The notes beneath the pieces were generated by a model, which had not been told where the DNA came from, did not search any database, and worked only from the letters and a program-made list of their open reading frames with translations. This document shows, piece after piece, positions 1 through 8,491 of a DNA stretch of 41,915 nt; position 1 is the stretch's first letter, and the number at the start of each line of letters is the position of its first letter. The stretch is taken from assembly GCA_004292955.1 (NCBI GenBank), contig RDXX01000059.1, positions 1 to 41,915 on the forward strand, read 5' to 3'. The translations under genes were made by a program, and so were the position numbers. The stretch is from Oscillatoriales cyanobacterium. GTDB lineage: Bacteria; Cyanobacteriota; Cyanobacteriia; Cyanobacteriales; Microcoleaceae.

Positions 1-160
1 CAGCGCTCTTAGGTACGTAGTTGCGCTTCAGCGCTCTTAGGTACGTAGTTGCGCTTCAGCGCTCTTAGGTACGTAGTTGCGCTTCAGCGCTCTTAGGTAA
101 GTAGTTGCGCTTCAGCGCTCTTAGGTACGTAGTTGCGCTTCAGCGCTCTTTGGTACACAA
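1..160. repeat. Tandem 28-bp repeat array (5 full units and a partial one)
   Basis: Five consecutive 28-base units beginning CAGCGCTCTTAGGTACGTAG fill 1-140; the fourth differs by one base (AGGTAAGTAG). A degenerate sixth unit runs to about 160. There are no spacers, so this is not CRISPR. Each unit contains the short palindrome GCGCT-TC-AGCGC. The unit equals one arm of the long hairpins at 9206-9272 and 13151-13221, so it belongs to a dispersed family. The array may extend beyond the left edge. It ends about 35 bases before the permease start. Confidence 0.95.
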
Positions 161-196
161 CATACGCAGCAGATTGAATGAAATATAATTTAAGTT

Positions 197-1411
197 ATGA
201 ATACAGAACCTCAACCGGGCAAATCCGAGAAATCATCCAAAATTAAAGATATATCAACACTGCTGCGGGACGATCGCTTCTGGAAAATAACCGGACAGGC
301 GATCGCCCTAATTTTAGTAATAACAGTCATCGCTATTCTTTGGGACAACCTCACCGCCAATTACGCGCAACTAGGAATTGCATTTGGATTTGACTTTCTC
401 AATTCCCAAGCATCCTTCGACATCGGCGAAAGCGTAATTCCCTACAGTCCCGAAAACAGTTACAGACAAGCTTATTTTGTTGGTTTGATCAACACGCTGC
501 GGGTAATGGGCCTGGGGATTGTTTTCGCAACAATTGCGGGTTTGACTGTAGGAATTGCCCGCCTTTCCGACAATTGGATCTTGCGTAATTTAGCAGCTTT
601 GTACGTGGAGATTTTGAGGAATACACCGTTATTGCTGCAATTATTTTTCTGGTATTTTGCAGTATTCATTTCCATGCCAAAACTGGAAGACAATCAACAG
701 ATGCGCGGCCCGATTTACTTGACAAATCGCGGGATTGCTGTACCTTGGCCTGCGCCTTTGCCAGGTTTTGAGATTTGGTTGATTTTGTTAACTGTGGGAG
801 TTTTGGCTGCGGCGGGGCTGTGGATGTGGCGGGCGCGGGTGATGGTGGAAGAAGCGAAGCCGGGAAGACAGTTGTTTTGGGCTGCTGGTGCGATCGTCCT
901 GAGTGCAATTTTAGCTTTGATTATCACCCAAAATCTGCCTTTTCGCGTCGATTTTCCGCGCCTGACACCAGCATTGCAACTCGAAGGAGGATTAAAATTA
1001 ACTCCAGAATTTGCAGCCCTAGTGACAGGACTCAGCTTGTATACTGGCAGTTACATTGCAGAAATTGTCCGCGGCGGAATTCAGTCAGTCTCGCGAGGCC
1101 AGTGGGAAGCGGGAAAGTCTTTGGGACTTAAATCTGGAACCCTGATGCGGATGGTAATTTTGCCGCAAGCTTTGCGGGTAATTGTGCCGCCGTTAACCAG
1201 TCAGTATCTGAATTTAGCGAAGAATTCAAGTTTAGCCGTGGCGGTGGCTTATCCCGACGTTTACTTTGTGGTGGGTTCTCCGACGTTGAATCAGACCGGA
1301 AGGGCGATCGAAACAATGCTAATTATCATGGTAACATACCTAACAATTAGTTTGATAGTTTCTCTGTTTATGAATTGGTACAATCACACGGTACAAATTA
1401 AGGAAAGGTAA
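197..1411 (+). CDS. natG: Polar amino-acid ABC transporter permease, NatG/BztB type
   Basis: Inner-membrane permease of a general/polar amino-acid importer (404 residues, ATG start). Hydrophobic segments are spaced through the protein. The permease-to-ATPase coupling (EAA) loop is visible as EAGKSLGL followed by MVILPQALRVIVPPLTSQYL near the C-terminus. HisM-family permeases are about 220 residues; this one is longer because of the N-terminal extension and central insert typical of the Bzt/Aap/Nat subfamily. It pairs with the second permease at 2127 and the ATPase at 3521. The periplasmic binding protein (NatF/BztA) is not in the window and may lie upstream. The subfamily is clear; the symbol rests on resemblance to the cyanobacterial N-II transporter. 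Confidence 0.88.
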   Translation: MNTEPQPGKSEKSSKIKDISTLLRDDRFWKITGQAIALILVITVIAILWDNLTANYAQLGIAFGFDFLNSQASFDIGESVIPYSPENSYRQAYFVGLINTLRVMGLGIVFATIAGLTVGIARLSDNWILRNLAALYVEILRNTPLLLQLFFWYFAVFISMPKLEDNQQMRGPIYLTNRGIAVPWPAPLPGFEIWLILLTVGVLAAAGLWMWRARVMVEEAKPGRQLFWAAGAIVLSAILALIITQNLPFRVDFPRLTPALQLEGGLKLTPEFAALVTGLSLYTGSYIAEIVRGGIQSVSRGQWEAGKSLGLKSGTLMRMVILPQALRVIVPPLTSQYLNLAKNSSLAVAVAYPDVYFVVGSPTLNQTGRAIETMLIIMVTYLTISLIVSLFMNWYNHTVQIKER

Positions 1412-1414
1412 ATA

Positions 1415-1447
1415 ACAGTTGACAGTTGACAGTTGACAGTTGACAGT
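1415..1447. repeat. 7-bp tandem repeat (CAGTTGA units)
   Basis: About four and a half copies of a seven-base unit (ACAGTTG phase) lie directly after the natG stop codon. This is a simple-sequence repeat of the kind common between genes in filamentous cyanobacteria. No function is visible. Confidence 0.9.
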
Positions 1448-1498
1448 GGATAGCGAAGTCAAAAGTTAAGTTTATTATAATCTGGAACTAAAGTTGAA

Positions 1499-2107
1499 AT
1501 GACTTACAGAGATTTTAACTTAAAAACAGTAACAAAAAAATTCGGTTTGACGATTAGCGATCGCATCAATATGTTCTCTCCTGTGCCAGAATTAGAACCA
1601 AGTCCCTTACTTGTAGAAATTCTCAAAGAGAACGCAGGCATTGCCTTAAGCAGCAATACTGACAAGTCTCGCTCGTCCATGATAACCGCACCGATTTTAA
1701 TCGAACTTAGAAAACTGTTTAACCATCAAATTGGTCTTTTTTGTGGAATAGATTTTACAGTTGATGCCGAAAAAGGATTAGCTGGAAATTGCGATTTTTT
1801 GATTAGTCGTTCTTCATACTTATTAATGCTTACCGAACCAGTAATTGCGATCGTAGAAGCACAAAACGAAGATATTAATGCAAGCTTGGGGCCATGTGTA
1901 GCCCAAATGTTAGCAGCTAGAATATTTAACGAATGCGAAGGCAACACAAATGCAACAATAAATTATGGGGCTGTTACTAGCGGCCAAACCTGGAGATTCT
2001 TAAGACTCAAAGAACAAGTAATTGAAATTGACTTGACAGAATATTACGTAACAGATGTCAAGAAAATATTAGGAATATTAGCAAGTGCAATTCAGCAAGC
2101 AATCTAA
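1499..2107 (+). CDS. Conserved hypothetical protein, PD-(D/E)XK nuclease-fold-like
   Basis: Protein of 202 residues with no signal peptide or membrane segment. The middle (about residues 95-125) reads GNCDFLISRS, then a hydrophobic strand and AIVEAQNEDI. That is the layout of PD-(D/E)XK nuclease-fold proteins (D, then E-x-K), but with Gln where the catalytic Lys is expected. The N-terminal part (KKFGL, PSPLLVEILKEN) resembles cyanobacterial proteins of unknown role. The gene sits between the two permease genes on the same strand, 19 bases before natH, so it is probably co-transcribed. Nothing links it to amino-acid uptake. The function is unknown; an inactive nuclease fold is an inference. 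Confidence 0.7.
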   Translation: MTYRDFNLKTVTKKFGLTISDRINMFSPVPELEPSPLLVEILKENAGIALSSNTDKSRSSMITAPILIELRKLFNHQIGLFCGIDFTVDAEKGLAGNCDFLISRSSYLLMLTEPVIAIVEAQNEDINASLGPCVAQMLAARIFNECEGNTNATINYGAVTSGQTWRFLRLKEQVIEIDLTEYYVTDVKKILGILASAIQQAI

Positions 2108-2126
2108 AATCTAACATCTAAAATAC

Positions 2127-3359
2127 ATGGAAACAACCCCCGTACTGCCGCCTCCCGCCACCGAATCGCCCACCCCTTGGAATTGGGCGCGCAAAAACCT
2201 ATTTAGTACCTGGTACAACAGCATTCTGACAATAGTTTGCTTAATTGTCGCCTTCCAAACAGTTAAAGGAATTATCGTTTGGGCAACTACAAAAGCTAAA
2301 TGGCGCGTGTTAGAAGCCAACTTGCCACTATTTTTTGTGGGCAGATTTCCCAGCGAATCCTACTGGCGGCTGTGGATAGTAGCCGGAATAATTGCCTTGT
2401 TGGGCGGTTTAACTTGGGGAAATATTCAGCGAGATGAACGTCTTTGGAATCGGCCTACACTGATTTTACTTGGTGCAGCGGTTGTTGGTGCGGTCATTAC
2501 GCCGATCGACCTTACCTCTCGCTTCTACCTCTTAGGAATTATTATCGCAACCGCCGCCAGCTATGTCGCCGCGAGACAAATTAATCCCAACCCCCCCCAA
2601 CCCCCCCTTGGTAAGGGGGGGCGAGGGGGGGTTAGCTGGATACCCGGAATTTGGGCTCTTTCCTTCCCGCTGATTCTGTGGCTAATTAAAGGCGGATTAG
2701 GTTTGACAGAAGTCTCGACAAATGACTGGGGCGGTTTAGTGCTGACGCTGTTTTTAGCAATTATTAGCATTGTGCTTTCATTTCCCCTGGGAGTATTGCT
2801 TGCCCTCGGGAGACAAAGTTCTTTGCCAGTCGTCAAACTGCTGTCAACATTGTACATTGAAATAGTGCGCGGCTTGCCTTTAATTGGCATTTTGTTTTTA
2901 GGTCAAGTCATGCTGCAATTATTCTTACCGCCGGAATATCCCAAATTGGATAGAGTGATTCGGGCGATCGCCGGATTAACATTATTTAGTGCGGCATACT
3001 TGGCGGAAAACGTGCGCGGGGGCTTGCAGGCTGTGCCCAGAGGACAAATAGAAGCAGCAAGGTCGATCGGGCTAAACACACCCCTACTGACCATTCTGAT
3101 TGTACTACCTCAAGCACTGCGAACAGTCATTCCGGCGATCGGCGGTCAATTCATCGGATTATTCATGGATACATCCCTGCTTTCGCTATTTGGAATGTTA
3201 GAATTAATCGGCATATCCCGCGCCGTTTTAGCAAATCCATCCTACATCGGCAGATACGCCGAAGTTTACATATTCGTCGGCATCATCTATTGGGTATTTT
3301 GCTACTCAATGTCACTGGCCAGCCGCAAAATAGAGAAAAGTTTAGAAAAAAGTCATTAG
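2127..3359 (+). CDS. natH: Polar amino-acid ABC transporter permease, NatH/BztC type
   Basis: Second inner-membrane permease (410 residues) of the same importer. The EAA loop is EAARSIGLNTPLLT followed by IVLPQALRTVIPAIGGQFIG, and hydrophobic segments fill the rest. It forms a heterodimer with NatG in characterised relatives. About residues 155-170 read [15 protein letters not shown]; this is not a family feature but the translation of an inserted G/C-tract repeat (2589-2633) that kept the frame. It lies in the loop before the C-terminal permease domain, where an insertion is likely tolerated. No clear Shine-Dalgarno sequence precedes the ATG. The nuclease-like gene upstream splits the usual natG-natH adjacency. 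Confidence 0.88.
   Translation: METTPVLPPPATESPTPWNWARKNLFSTWYNSILTIVCLIVAFQTVKGIIVWATTKAKWRVLEANLPLFFVGRFPSESYWRLWIVAGIIALLGGLTWGNIQRDERLWNRPTLILLGAAVVGAVITPIDLTSRFYLLGIIIATAASYVAARQINPNPPQPPLGKGGRGGVSWIPGIWALSFPLILWLIKGGLGLTEVSTNDWGGLVLTLFLAIISIVLSFPLGVLLALGRQSSLPVVKLLSTLYIEIVRGLPLIGILFLGQVMLQLFLPPEYPKLDRVIRAIAGLTLFSAAYLAENVRGGLQAVPRGQIEAARSIGLNTPLLTILIVLPQALRTVIPAIGGQFIGLFMDTSLLSLFGMLELIGISRAVLANPSYIGRYAEVYIFVGIIYWVFCYSMSLASRKIEKSLEKSH
2589..2633. repeat. C-tract/G-tract palindromic repeat inserted in natH coding sequence
   Basis: Long runs of C interrupted by AA, a short TTGGTAA centre, then long runs of G interrupted by CGA make an imperfect hairpin. It is translated in frame as [14 protein letters not shown]. 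The same motif occurs twice in uvrC (5994-6022 and 6117-6151) and outside genes at about 41568-41664. Confidence 0.9.
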
Positions 3360-3400
3360 TCCACAGTCTGTAGGGGCGGGTTCACCAACAAAATAGAACT

Positions 3401-3458
3401 CCCAACCCAAATATATATAAACCCGCCCTCCCAACCCAAATATATATAAACCCCCCCT
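3401..3458. repeat. Direct repeat of 29 bp between natH and the ATPase gene
   Basis: Two adjacent 29-base copies start CCCAACCCAAATATATATAA and continue ACCCGCCCT or ACCCCCCCT. Just upstream, at about 3371-3394, lies a copy of another dispersed motif (TAGGGGCGGGTTCACCAACA) that is seen inverted at 24415-24432 and 24496-24513. The 160-base gap may weaken or separate transcription of the ATPase gene. Confidence 0.85.
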
Positions 3459-3520
3459 CCACTGAAGTAGTCAACAGTCATCAGGCAATAATTATTCGTC
3501 ATTATTTAAAGGAGAAAATT

Positions 3521-4273
3521 ATGCAAGATACACTAACAGTTCCCGAAACAGTAATCGTCGCCGAAAACGTCCACAAATGGTACGGACAATTTCACGTACT
3601 GCGCGGCGTCAGCATGAACGTGAACCGAGGCGAAGTCGTCGTCGTGATGGGCCCTTCAGGTTCCGGCAAATCCACGTTTATCCGCACTTTTAACGCTTTA
3701 GAAGCCTATCAGCAAGGCAAAATTACGATCGACGGAATCGAACTTTCCCACGACTTGCGAAACATCGAAAAAATTCGCCAGGAAGTAGGAATGGTGTTTC
3801 AGCAATTCAACCTATTTCCCCACCTATCAGTCCTGCAAAACGTCATGCTAGCGCCCGTATGGGTGCGCCGCTGGCCGAAGAAAAAAGCAGAAGAAGTAGC
3901 AATGCAACTGTTAGAAAGAGTCGGGATTTTGTCCCAAGCCCAAAAATATCCCGGACAATTATCTGGCGGACAGCAGCAGCGGGTTGCTATTGCACGTTCC
4001 CTAGCAATGCAGCCGAAAATCATGCTATTTGACGAACCGACATCAGCATTAGACCCGGAAATGGTGCGGGAAGTTTTAGATGTCATGCGAAATTTAGCGC
4101 AAACAGGAATTACAATGGTAGTGGTGACTCACGAAGTCGGATTTGCGCGCGAAGTTGCCGATCGCATTGTATTGATGGACGGCGGCGTTTTAGTGGAAGA
4201 AGCGAAGCCAGAAGAGTTTTTTCAGAACCCGAAGGAAGAACGCACACGCAAGTTTCTATCTCAGATATTGTAA
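3521..4273 (+). CDS. Amino-acid ABC transporter ATP-binding protein (GlnQ/BztD type)
   Basis: Cytoplasmic ATPase of 250 residues that powers the NatG/NatH permease pair. Walker A is GPSGSGKST, the Q-loop is [12 protein letters not shown], the signature is LSGGQQQR, Walker B is [12 protein letters not shown] and the switch histidine is in VVTHEVGFA. All catalytic elements are present and the length is normal for polar amino-acid ATPases. The start is supported by AAGGAG about eight bases before the ATG. Cyanobacterial homologues include BgtA, which serves more than one importer, so I leave the symbol blank. The toxin-like gene 18 bases downstream may be read from the same transcript. Confidence 0.93.
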   Translation: MQDTLTVPETVIVAENVHKWYGQFHVLRGVSMNVNRGEVVVVMGPSGSGKSTFIRTFNALEAYQQGKITIDGIELSHDLRNIEKIRQEVGMVFQQFNLFPHLSVLQNVMLAPVWVRRWPKKKAEEVAMQLLERVGILSQAQKYPGQLSGGQQQRVAIARSLAMQPKIMLFDEPTSALDPEMVREVLDVMRNLAQTGITMVVVTHEVGFAREVADRIVLMDGGVLVEEAKPEEFFQNPKEERTRKFLSQIL

Positions 4274-4290
4274 ACTAGAGATAGGATATA

Positions 4291-4653
4291 ATGTCAAGCA
4301 ATTCACAATTTTGTGATGAAGAAATCTATCAAGAGATAGCCTCGATCGTAAGGAAGTTTAAGCTATTGCAGTGCGCTGAATGTGCTGAAACTATTAAACA
4401 TTGGTTAAAGGCGAACGGCATTAACGGGATTCATCTTCAACTAAAGTTGGTAGGACGAGGATATTTTATTGTGAGTCAACGCTGGGAAGAAGGCAGAACA
4501 CCGATTACTCAGAATGGTACACACTATGGGATTGAGGTTCGCAGCAAAGTATTTGATAATTTGTCAACTACCGGACTGACTAGAGAAGAATGGATAAAAG
4601 ACTTTGACTGTCCGAGTGGTCAGTTTATTATCGAAGAAATTGACAGCTTTTAA
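4291..4653 (+). CDS. Papain-fold toxin 2 (Tox-PL-2)-like protein
   Basis: Protein of 120 residues with no signal peptide. Its pattern matches the small papain-fold toxin-2 group as I remember it: LLQCAECAETIKHWL (candidate catalytic Cys28 or Cys31), then FIVSQRW, ITQNGTHYGIEV (His78) and VFDNLSTTGLTREEWIKDF (Asp89). Together these give a Cys-His-Asp triad. In that group the domain is often the C-terminal tip of a large polymorphic toxin; here it stands alone without a delivery domain. A small gene follows 31 bases downstream with its own ribosome binding site, in the position of an immunity gene. Assignment is by motif only. A peptidase with another role is possible. Confidence 0.65.
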   Translation: MSSNSQFCDEEIYQEIASIVRKFKLLQCAECAETIKHWLKANGINGIHLQLKLVGRGYFIVSQRWEEGRTPITQNGTHYGIEVRSKVFDNLSTTGLTREEWIKDFDCPSGQFIIEEIDSF

Positions 4654-4684
4654 TTGTATATTGTCACAAGGGAAGGAATAAATA

Positions 4685-5038
4685 ATGACTACATTTTACG
4701 AATTACTCGATCGCATTCAAAAGAAACCGGGAATGTACATCGGTTCCCGTTCAATCAGCAACCTATTTATGTTCTTGTGTGGCTATCAACACGCCCGCGA
4801 TTTGCTGGAAACCCCTGTCACACAACAAGAGGAAGAGTTTGCCGAATTTCAGCCTTGGCTGCAAAAAAGATTTGTTGTTAACACCTCCGCTTCTTGGGCT
4901 AAAGTTATTCTGTTTTATTCAACAGATGAAAGTCAGGCTTTTGATACTTTTTTTGATTTGCTGCAAGAATTTATTAAGGATAAATATCCGTTGGACAAGG
5001 TAGATAATAATAAATCTGCGGTTTTGATTTGTGATTGA
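4685..5038 (+). CDS. Small protein, probable immunity partner of the papain-fold toxin-like protein
   Basis: Protein of 117 residues, soluble and acidic. The N-terminus reads FYELLDRIQKKPGMYIGS, then SISNLFMFLCGYQHARDL. I associate this KPGMYIG...FLxGY signature with small stand-alone bacterial proteins, some of them immunity proteins, but I cannot name the family. AAGGGAAGGA precedes the ATG. Its place directly after the papain-fold gene on the same strand is what suggests an immunity role. That is inference; no direct motif shows toxin binding. Confidence 0.55.
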   Translation: MTTFYELLDRIQKKPGMYIGSRSISNLFMFLCGYQHARDLLETPVTQQEEEFAEFQPWLQKRFVVNTSASWAKVILFYSTDESQAFDTFFDLLQEFIKDKYPLDKVDNNKSAVLICD

Positions 5039-5100
5039 TTCGCTTGACCCAGATAACAGCGTTACAATAGTAGATATAAGTCATAAAATCTCAAATTTAT

Positions 5101-7185
5101 ATGCCGTCCACAAAAACGCTGCCACTAATTAAAGATGCAGAACGCCTAGAAAGCCGCCTCAAAGAAATTCCGGCAGTTCCTGGTGTATACTTAATGCGCG
5201 ACGAGAGCGATCGCATCCTGTACATCGGCAAATCCAAAAAACTCCGAAACCGAGTCCGTTCCTACTTCCGCGAAAGCCAAAACCTCAGTCCCCGCATCGC
5301 GATGATGGTACAGCAAGTGCGCGAAATTGAATTCATCGCCACCGACACAGAAGCCGAAGCTTTGGCCTTAGAAGCAAACCTCGTAAAACAGCACCAACCT
5401 CACTTTAATGTCCTCCTCAAAGATGATAAAAAATATCCTTATTTGTGCATAACTTGGTCAGAGAAATACCCGCGCATTTTCATCACCCGCAAACGCCGCG
5501 CGGGTAGTGCGAAAGACCGCTACTACGGCCCCTACGTCGATACAGGGGCGCTGCGGAGTACGCTGCATTTGATTAAGCGGATTTTCCCCTTGCGACAGCG
5601 CCCTCAACCGCTATTTAAAGACCGTCCCTGTCTGAACTACGATATCGGCCGCTGCGTCGGTGTTTGTCAAGGGTTAATGTCTGCGGAAGATTACCAAAAA
5701 ATCATCCAAAAGGTAGCCATGATTTTCCAGGGAAGGACTCAGGAATTGCTGGATATTCTGGAACCACAAATGGAACAAGCAGCCGAAGATTTGAACTTTG
5801 AAACGGCGGCCAGGATTCGCGATCAAATTAAGGGTTTGCAATCTTTGAGCGCGGGTCAAAAAGTGTCTTTACCTAATGATACCGTTTCCAGGGATGCGAT
5901 CGCCCTGGCAGCAGACACGCAGCACGCCTGCATTCAATTATTCCAGATTCGTGCAGGTCAATTAGTCGGCAGACTGGGCTTTATGGCGGAGATACCCCCC
6001 CAACCCCCCCTTGCTAAGGGGGGGCAAGAGTTGTCTCAACCCCTTACGAAGGAGACGCAAGAGTTGTCTCAACCCGCGATCGATGGGGGACAAGAATTAT
6101 CTCAACCTTCTCTTACCTCCCCCCCTTACCAAGGGGGGGAACGAGGGGGGGTAGAAGCGGGAGCGATTTTGCAGCGAGTTTTGGAGGAACATTATCAAAA
6201 TGTCGAAGCCGTAGAAATTCCCAGCGAAATTTCTGTGCAGTACGACTTACCAGAAGGCGAAATATTAGCAGATTGGTTGAGCAACCGCAAGGGGCGAAAA
6301 GTGACGATTTTGACTCCGCAGCGCCAAACTAAGGCGGAGTTAATTGAGATGGTGGAACGCAATGCTGAGTATGAATTGGCGAGAATGCAACGATTGAGCG
6401 ATCGCAATTCTCAAGCAATGCAAGATTTAGCCGAAATTCTCGATTTACCAGAAATGCCGCACCGCATAGAAGGTTACGATATTTCTCACATTCAAGGTTC
6501 GGATACGGTAGCTTCCCGTGTCGTATTTATCGACGGTTTACCAGCCAATCAACACTACCGCCACTACAAAATTAAAAATCCTGAAATAAAATCCGGTCAT
6601 TCTGACGACTTTGCTAGTTTAGCAGAAGTTATCGGCAGACGATTTAGGATCAAAGAAGCAGAAGGAAACAGCAAGAAGCAAGATGAATTTAGCGAGTTAG
6701 CAGAAGCGGAAGCAGTCAGTAATTTGTCTTCAGTTTCTCCTAATATTGCTGACAAACCGGATTTGATTATGATAGACGGCGGCAAAGGTCAACTGTCAGC
6801 AGTTGTGGCTGTTTTGCGGGAGATGAATTTGCTAGATGAGTTGCGAGTTGTGAGTTTGGCGAAGCAGCGAGAAGAGATTTTTTTGCCGGGGGAATCTTTG
6901 CCGCTGCCAACTAATTCTGAGCAACCGGGTGTACAATTACTGCGGCGGGTGCGGGATGAGGCGCACAGGTTTGCTGTGAGTTTTCACCGAGATCAAAGAA
7001 GTCAGAGAATGAAGCGATCGCGCTTAGATGAGATTCCGGGATTGGGACACCACCGCCAAAAACTGTTGTTAGCGCATTTTCGGTCGATCGACTACCTGCG
7101 TTTAGCAACTCCCGAACAGTTGGCGGAAGTTTCTGGGATTGGCCCGCGTCTGGCGCAGCAAATCTACGCTTATTTCCATCCGTAA
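5101..7185 (+). CDS. uvrC: UvrABC excinuclease subunit C
   Basis: Nucleotide excision repair nuclease that makes both incisions around a lesion with UvrB. Domains in order: GIY-YIG nuclease (GVYLMRD...[18 protein letters not shown], about residues 25-60), Cys-rich segment ([13 protein letters not shown], about 178-190), UVR motif for UvrB (about 218-250), RNase H-like C-terminal nuclease ([11 protein letters not shown], then [13 protein letters not shown]) and paired helix-hairpin-helix motifs ([24 protein letters not shown]). At 694 residues it is longer than the usual 600-640. The excess is a block at about 298-352 encoded by C-tract/G-tract repeats ([10 protein letters not shown], then three [12 protein letters not shown] units, then [11 protein letters not shown]). 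It keeps the frame and lies between domains. Confidence 0.96.
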   Translation: MPSTKTLPLIKDAERLESRLKEIPAVPGVYLMRDESDRILYIGKSKKLRNRVRSYFRESQNLSPRIAMMVQQVREIEFIATDTEAEALALEANLVKQHQPHFNVLLKDDKKYPYLCITWSEKYPRIFITRKRRAGSAKDRYYGPYVDTGALRSTLHLIKRIFPLRQRPQPLFKDRPCLNYDIGRCVGVCQGLMSAEDYQKIIQKVAMIFQGRTQELLDILEPQMEQAAEDLNFETAARIRDQIKGLQSLSAGQKVSLPNDTVSRDAIALAADTQHACIQLFQIRAGQLVGRLGFMAEIPPQPPLAKGGQELSQPLTKETQELSQPAIDGGQELSQPSLTSPPYQGGERGGVEAGAILQRVLEEHYQNVEAVEIPSEISVQYDLPEGEILADWLSNRKGRKVTILTPQRQTKAELIEMVERNAEYELARMQRLSDRNSQAMQDLAEILDLPEMPHRIEGYDISHIQGSDTVASRVVFIDGLPANQHYRHYKIKNPEIKSGHSDDFASLAEVIGRRFRIKEAEGNSKKQDEFSELAEAEAVSNLSSVSPNIADKPDLIMIDGGKGQLSAVVAVLREMNLLDELRVVSLAKQREEIFLPGESLPLPTNSEQPGVQLLRRVRDEAHRFAVSFHRDQRSQRMKRSRLDEIPGLGHHRQKLLLAHFRSIDYLRLATPEQLAEVSGIGPRLAQQIYAYFHP
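5994..6151. repeat. C-tract/G-tract repeats and short direct repeats inside uvrC
   Basis: Two inversely oriented copies of the C-run/G-run hairpin repeat (about 5994-6022 and 6117-6151) enclose three degenerate direct repeats encoding G/E-Q-E-L-S-Q-P. The whole block is a multiple of three and free of stop codons. Its amino-acid composition (P, G, Q, S) is unlike the rest of UvrC. Confidence 0.9.
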
Positions 7186-7323
7186 AGCCTTTAGTAGCGT
7201 GGAAGAGGGGATTTGGGAGGCTACGAGTCCCTATTCAACCACTTTCAAGGAGAACTTGAGAAATTTTGCACGGGCCTATTGCAATTCTCAGAAGCTTGTG
7301 GTATGTTTAGGTTCTGTGTGAAT

Positions 7324-7394
7324 GCGGGTGTAGTTTAGTGGTAAAACTTTAGCCTTCCAAGCTAACTATGCGGGTTCGATTCCCGCCACCCGCT
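7324..7394 (+). tRNA. tRNA-Gly (anticodon TCC)
   Basis: Acceptor arm GCGGGTG pairs with CACCCGC. The D arm follows (GTTTAGTGGTAAAAC). The anticodon arm is TTAGC-CTTCCAA-GCTAA with TCC in positions 34-36. The T arm is GCGGG-TTCGATT-CCCGC, and the discriminator is T. CCA is not encoded. Length is 71 bases. A rho-independent terminator follows 15 bases later. Confidence 0.97.
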
Positions 7395-7408
7395 TATTAA
7401 ACAAAAAG

Positions 7409-7446
7409 CCTCAAACCAACGAGAAATCAACGGTTTGGGGTTTTTT
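7409..7446 (+). terminator. Rho-independent terminator after tRNA-Gly
   Basis: CCTCAAACC at 7409-7417 pairs with GGTTTGGGG at 7432-7440 (one G-T pair), leaving a 14-base loop, followed by six T residues. The A run before the stem could extend the pairing. Confidence 0.85.
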
Positions 7447-7745
7447 ATTGCCGATTTTTTGGCTGGGTGGGGCGTCAAAAAGACTAGAAATTGGATACAA
7501 ATTGACGACAAAACGACCAAACTGAGTATCAAGTGACTGCCCGATCGCCCTTTTTGAACACAATTTGACTAGAATTTGAATACAATTTGACTAGAAATAT
7601 CCAGCCGAGAGTCAATAGCGGTATGGTGTGGCGTGCATGGAACCCTAGATAATGGGAGTTGTCTGAGTCCCGTATCTGGAAGAATAATCGGTTAACATAG
7701 AGTGCCTCCAGTTGGCAAGATTGTCGATCGCACTCAGCTTGAGTT
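7447..7745. other. 300-base gap with an 18-bp direct repeat, otherwise nothing recognised
   Basis: Two copies of ACAATTTGACTAGAA-like sequence, 22 bases apart, lie at about 7560-7600, with a looser ACAAATTGACGAC relative at about 7497. From about 7620 to 7740 there is mixed sequence with no ORF and no RNA gene I can identify. It may carry the promoter of the gene at 7746. Confidence 0.5.
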
Positions 7746-8462
7746 ATGACTGATTCGGAGTCGCATCAGTCACAAGGAGAACCCGTGAAATATTTTTCAG
7801 TAGTAATGTATTTGCTGCGGGAACGGCAACAATTTCTCGAAGAAATTCGCGACGGTGTTAAGCTCAAATCTAAAATTTTTGGTTTGTTAATTTCCAGTAC
7901 CATATTTTTTGGTATTTACGGAGCGATACTAGGTGCATCAAGTACGTGGATGCAATGTCTGGTTTCAGCAATCAAGTTGCCAGCGCTTTACTTACTGACG
8001 CTGATTATCTGCTTTCCCACACTGTACTTTTTTAATGTCATGTTTGGTTCAAAACGAACTTTTGAACAGTATTTGACATTGTTGATGACAGCAATGGCGA
8101 TGATTAGCGTTTTGCTGTTTGGATTTGCACCTGTCAGTCTATTTTTTCTGATCAGCAGTACCAATTACAATTTTTATTTGCTGCTAAATGTTGCGATCAT
8201 GGCAGTCACAGGATTTTTGGGAGTAAGCTTCATTTATCAAGGAATGCACTTTCTGTCCGAACAAGATGCGGAAGGAAAAGACATCAGGCTAAATATTTTG
8301 CGCTTCTGGTTGGGACTGTATGCCTTTGTGGGCAGTCAGTTGGGATGGACGCTGAGACCGTTTTTTGGGGCGCCGGGAAAAGCTTTTCAACTGTTCCGAA
8401 GCCGAGACAGCAATTTTTATATGAGTCTGTGGGATTCAATTAGGTCTCTGGGAGGATTTTAA
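7746..8462 (+). CDS. Conserved cyanobacterial multi-pass membrane protein
   Basis: Protein of 238 residues. A charged N-terminus (about 1-45, with LLRERQQFLEEIRDGVKL) is followed by about five hydrophobic segments (roughly 48-70, 75-98, 108-135, 140-165 and 188-205) and a basic C-terminal tail. I recall similar cyanobacterial proteins being catalogued as actin-binding WH2 domain-containing, but I see no convincing WH2 motif, so I do not adopt that function. The next gene, also a membrane protein, starts 30 bases downstream with a good ribosome binding site, so the two are probably one operon and may work together. No catalytic motif is visible. Confidence 0.7.
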   Translation: MTDSESHQSQGEPVKYFSVVMYLLRERQQFLEEIRDGVKLKSKIFGLLISSTIFFGIYGAILGASSTWMQCLVSAIKLPALYLLTLIICFPTLYFFNVMFGSKRTFEQYLTLLMTAMAMISVLLFGFAPVSLFFLISSTNYNFYLLLNVAIMAVTGFLGVSFIYQGMHFLSEQDAEGKDIRLNILRFWLGLYAFVGSQLGWTLRPFFGAPGKAFQLFRSRDSNFYMSLWDSIRSLGGF

Positions 8463-8491
8463 TTAATGCTAATTTAAGGAGATTTGCCCTA

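Noticed and set aside
1..160. CRISPR array
   Set aside because: The 28-base units follow each other with no spacers, and no cas gene is nearby.
7324..7745. Integration site of a genomic island at tRNA-Gly
   Set aside because: No integrase and no duplicated tRNA 3' end are seen, and a normal terminator follows the tRNA.
7600..7745. Small RNA gene such as 6S RNA
   Set aside because: The segment has some self-complementary pieces, but I could not fit a known structure or neighbour pattern.
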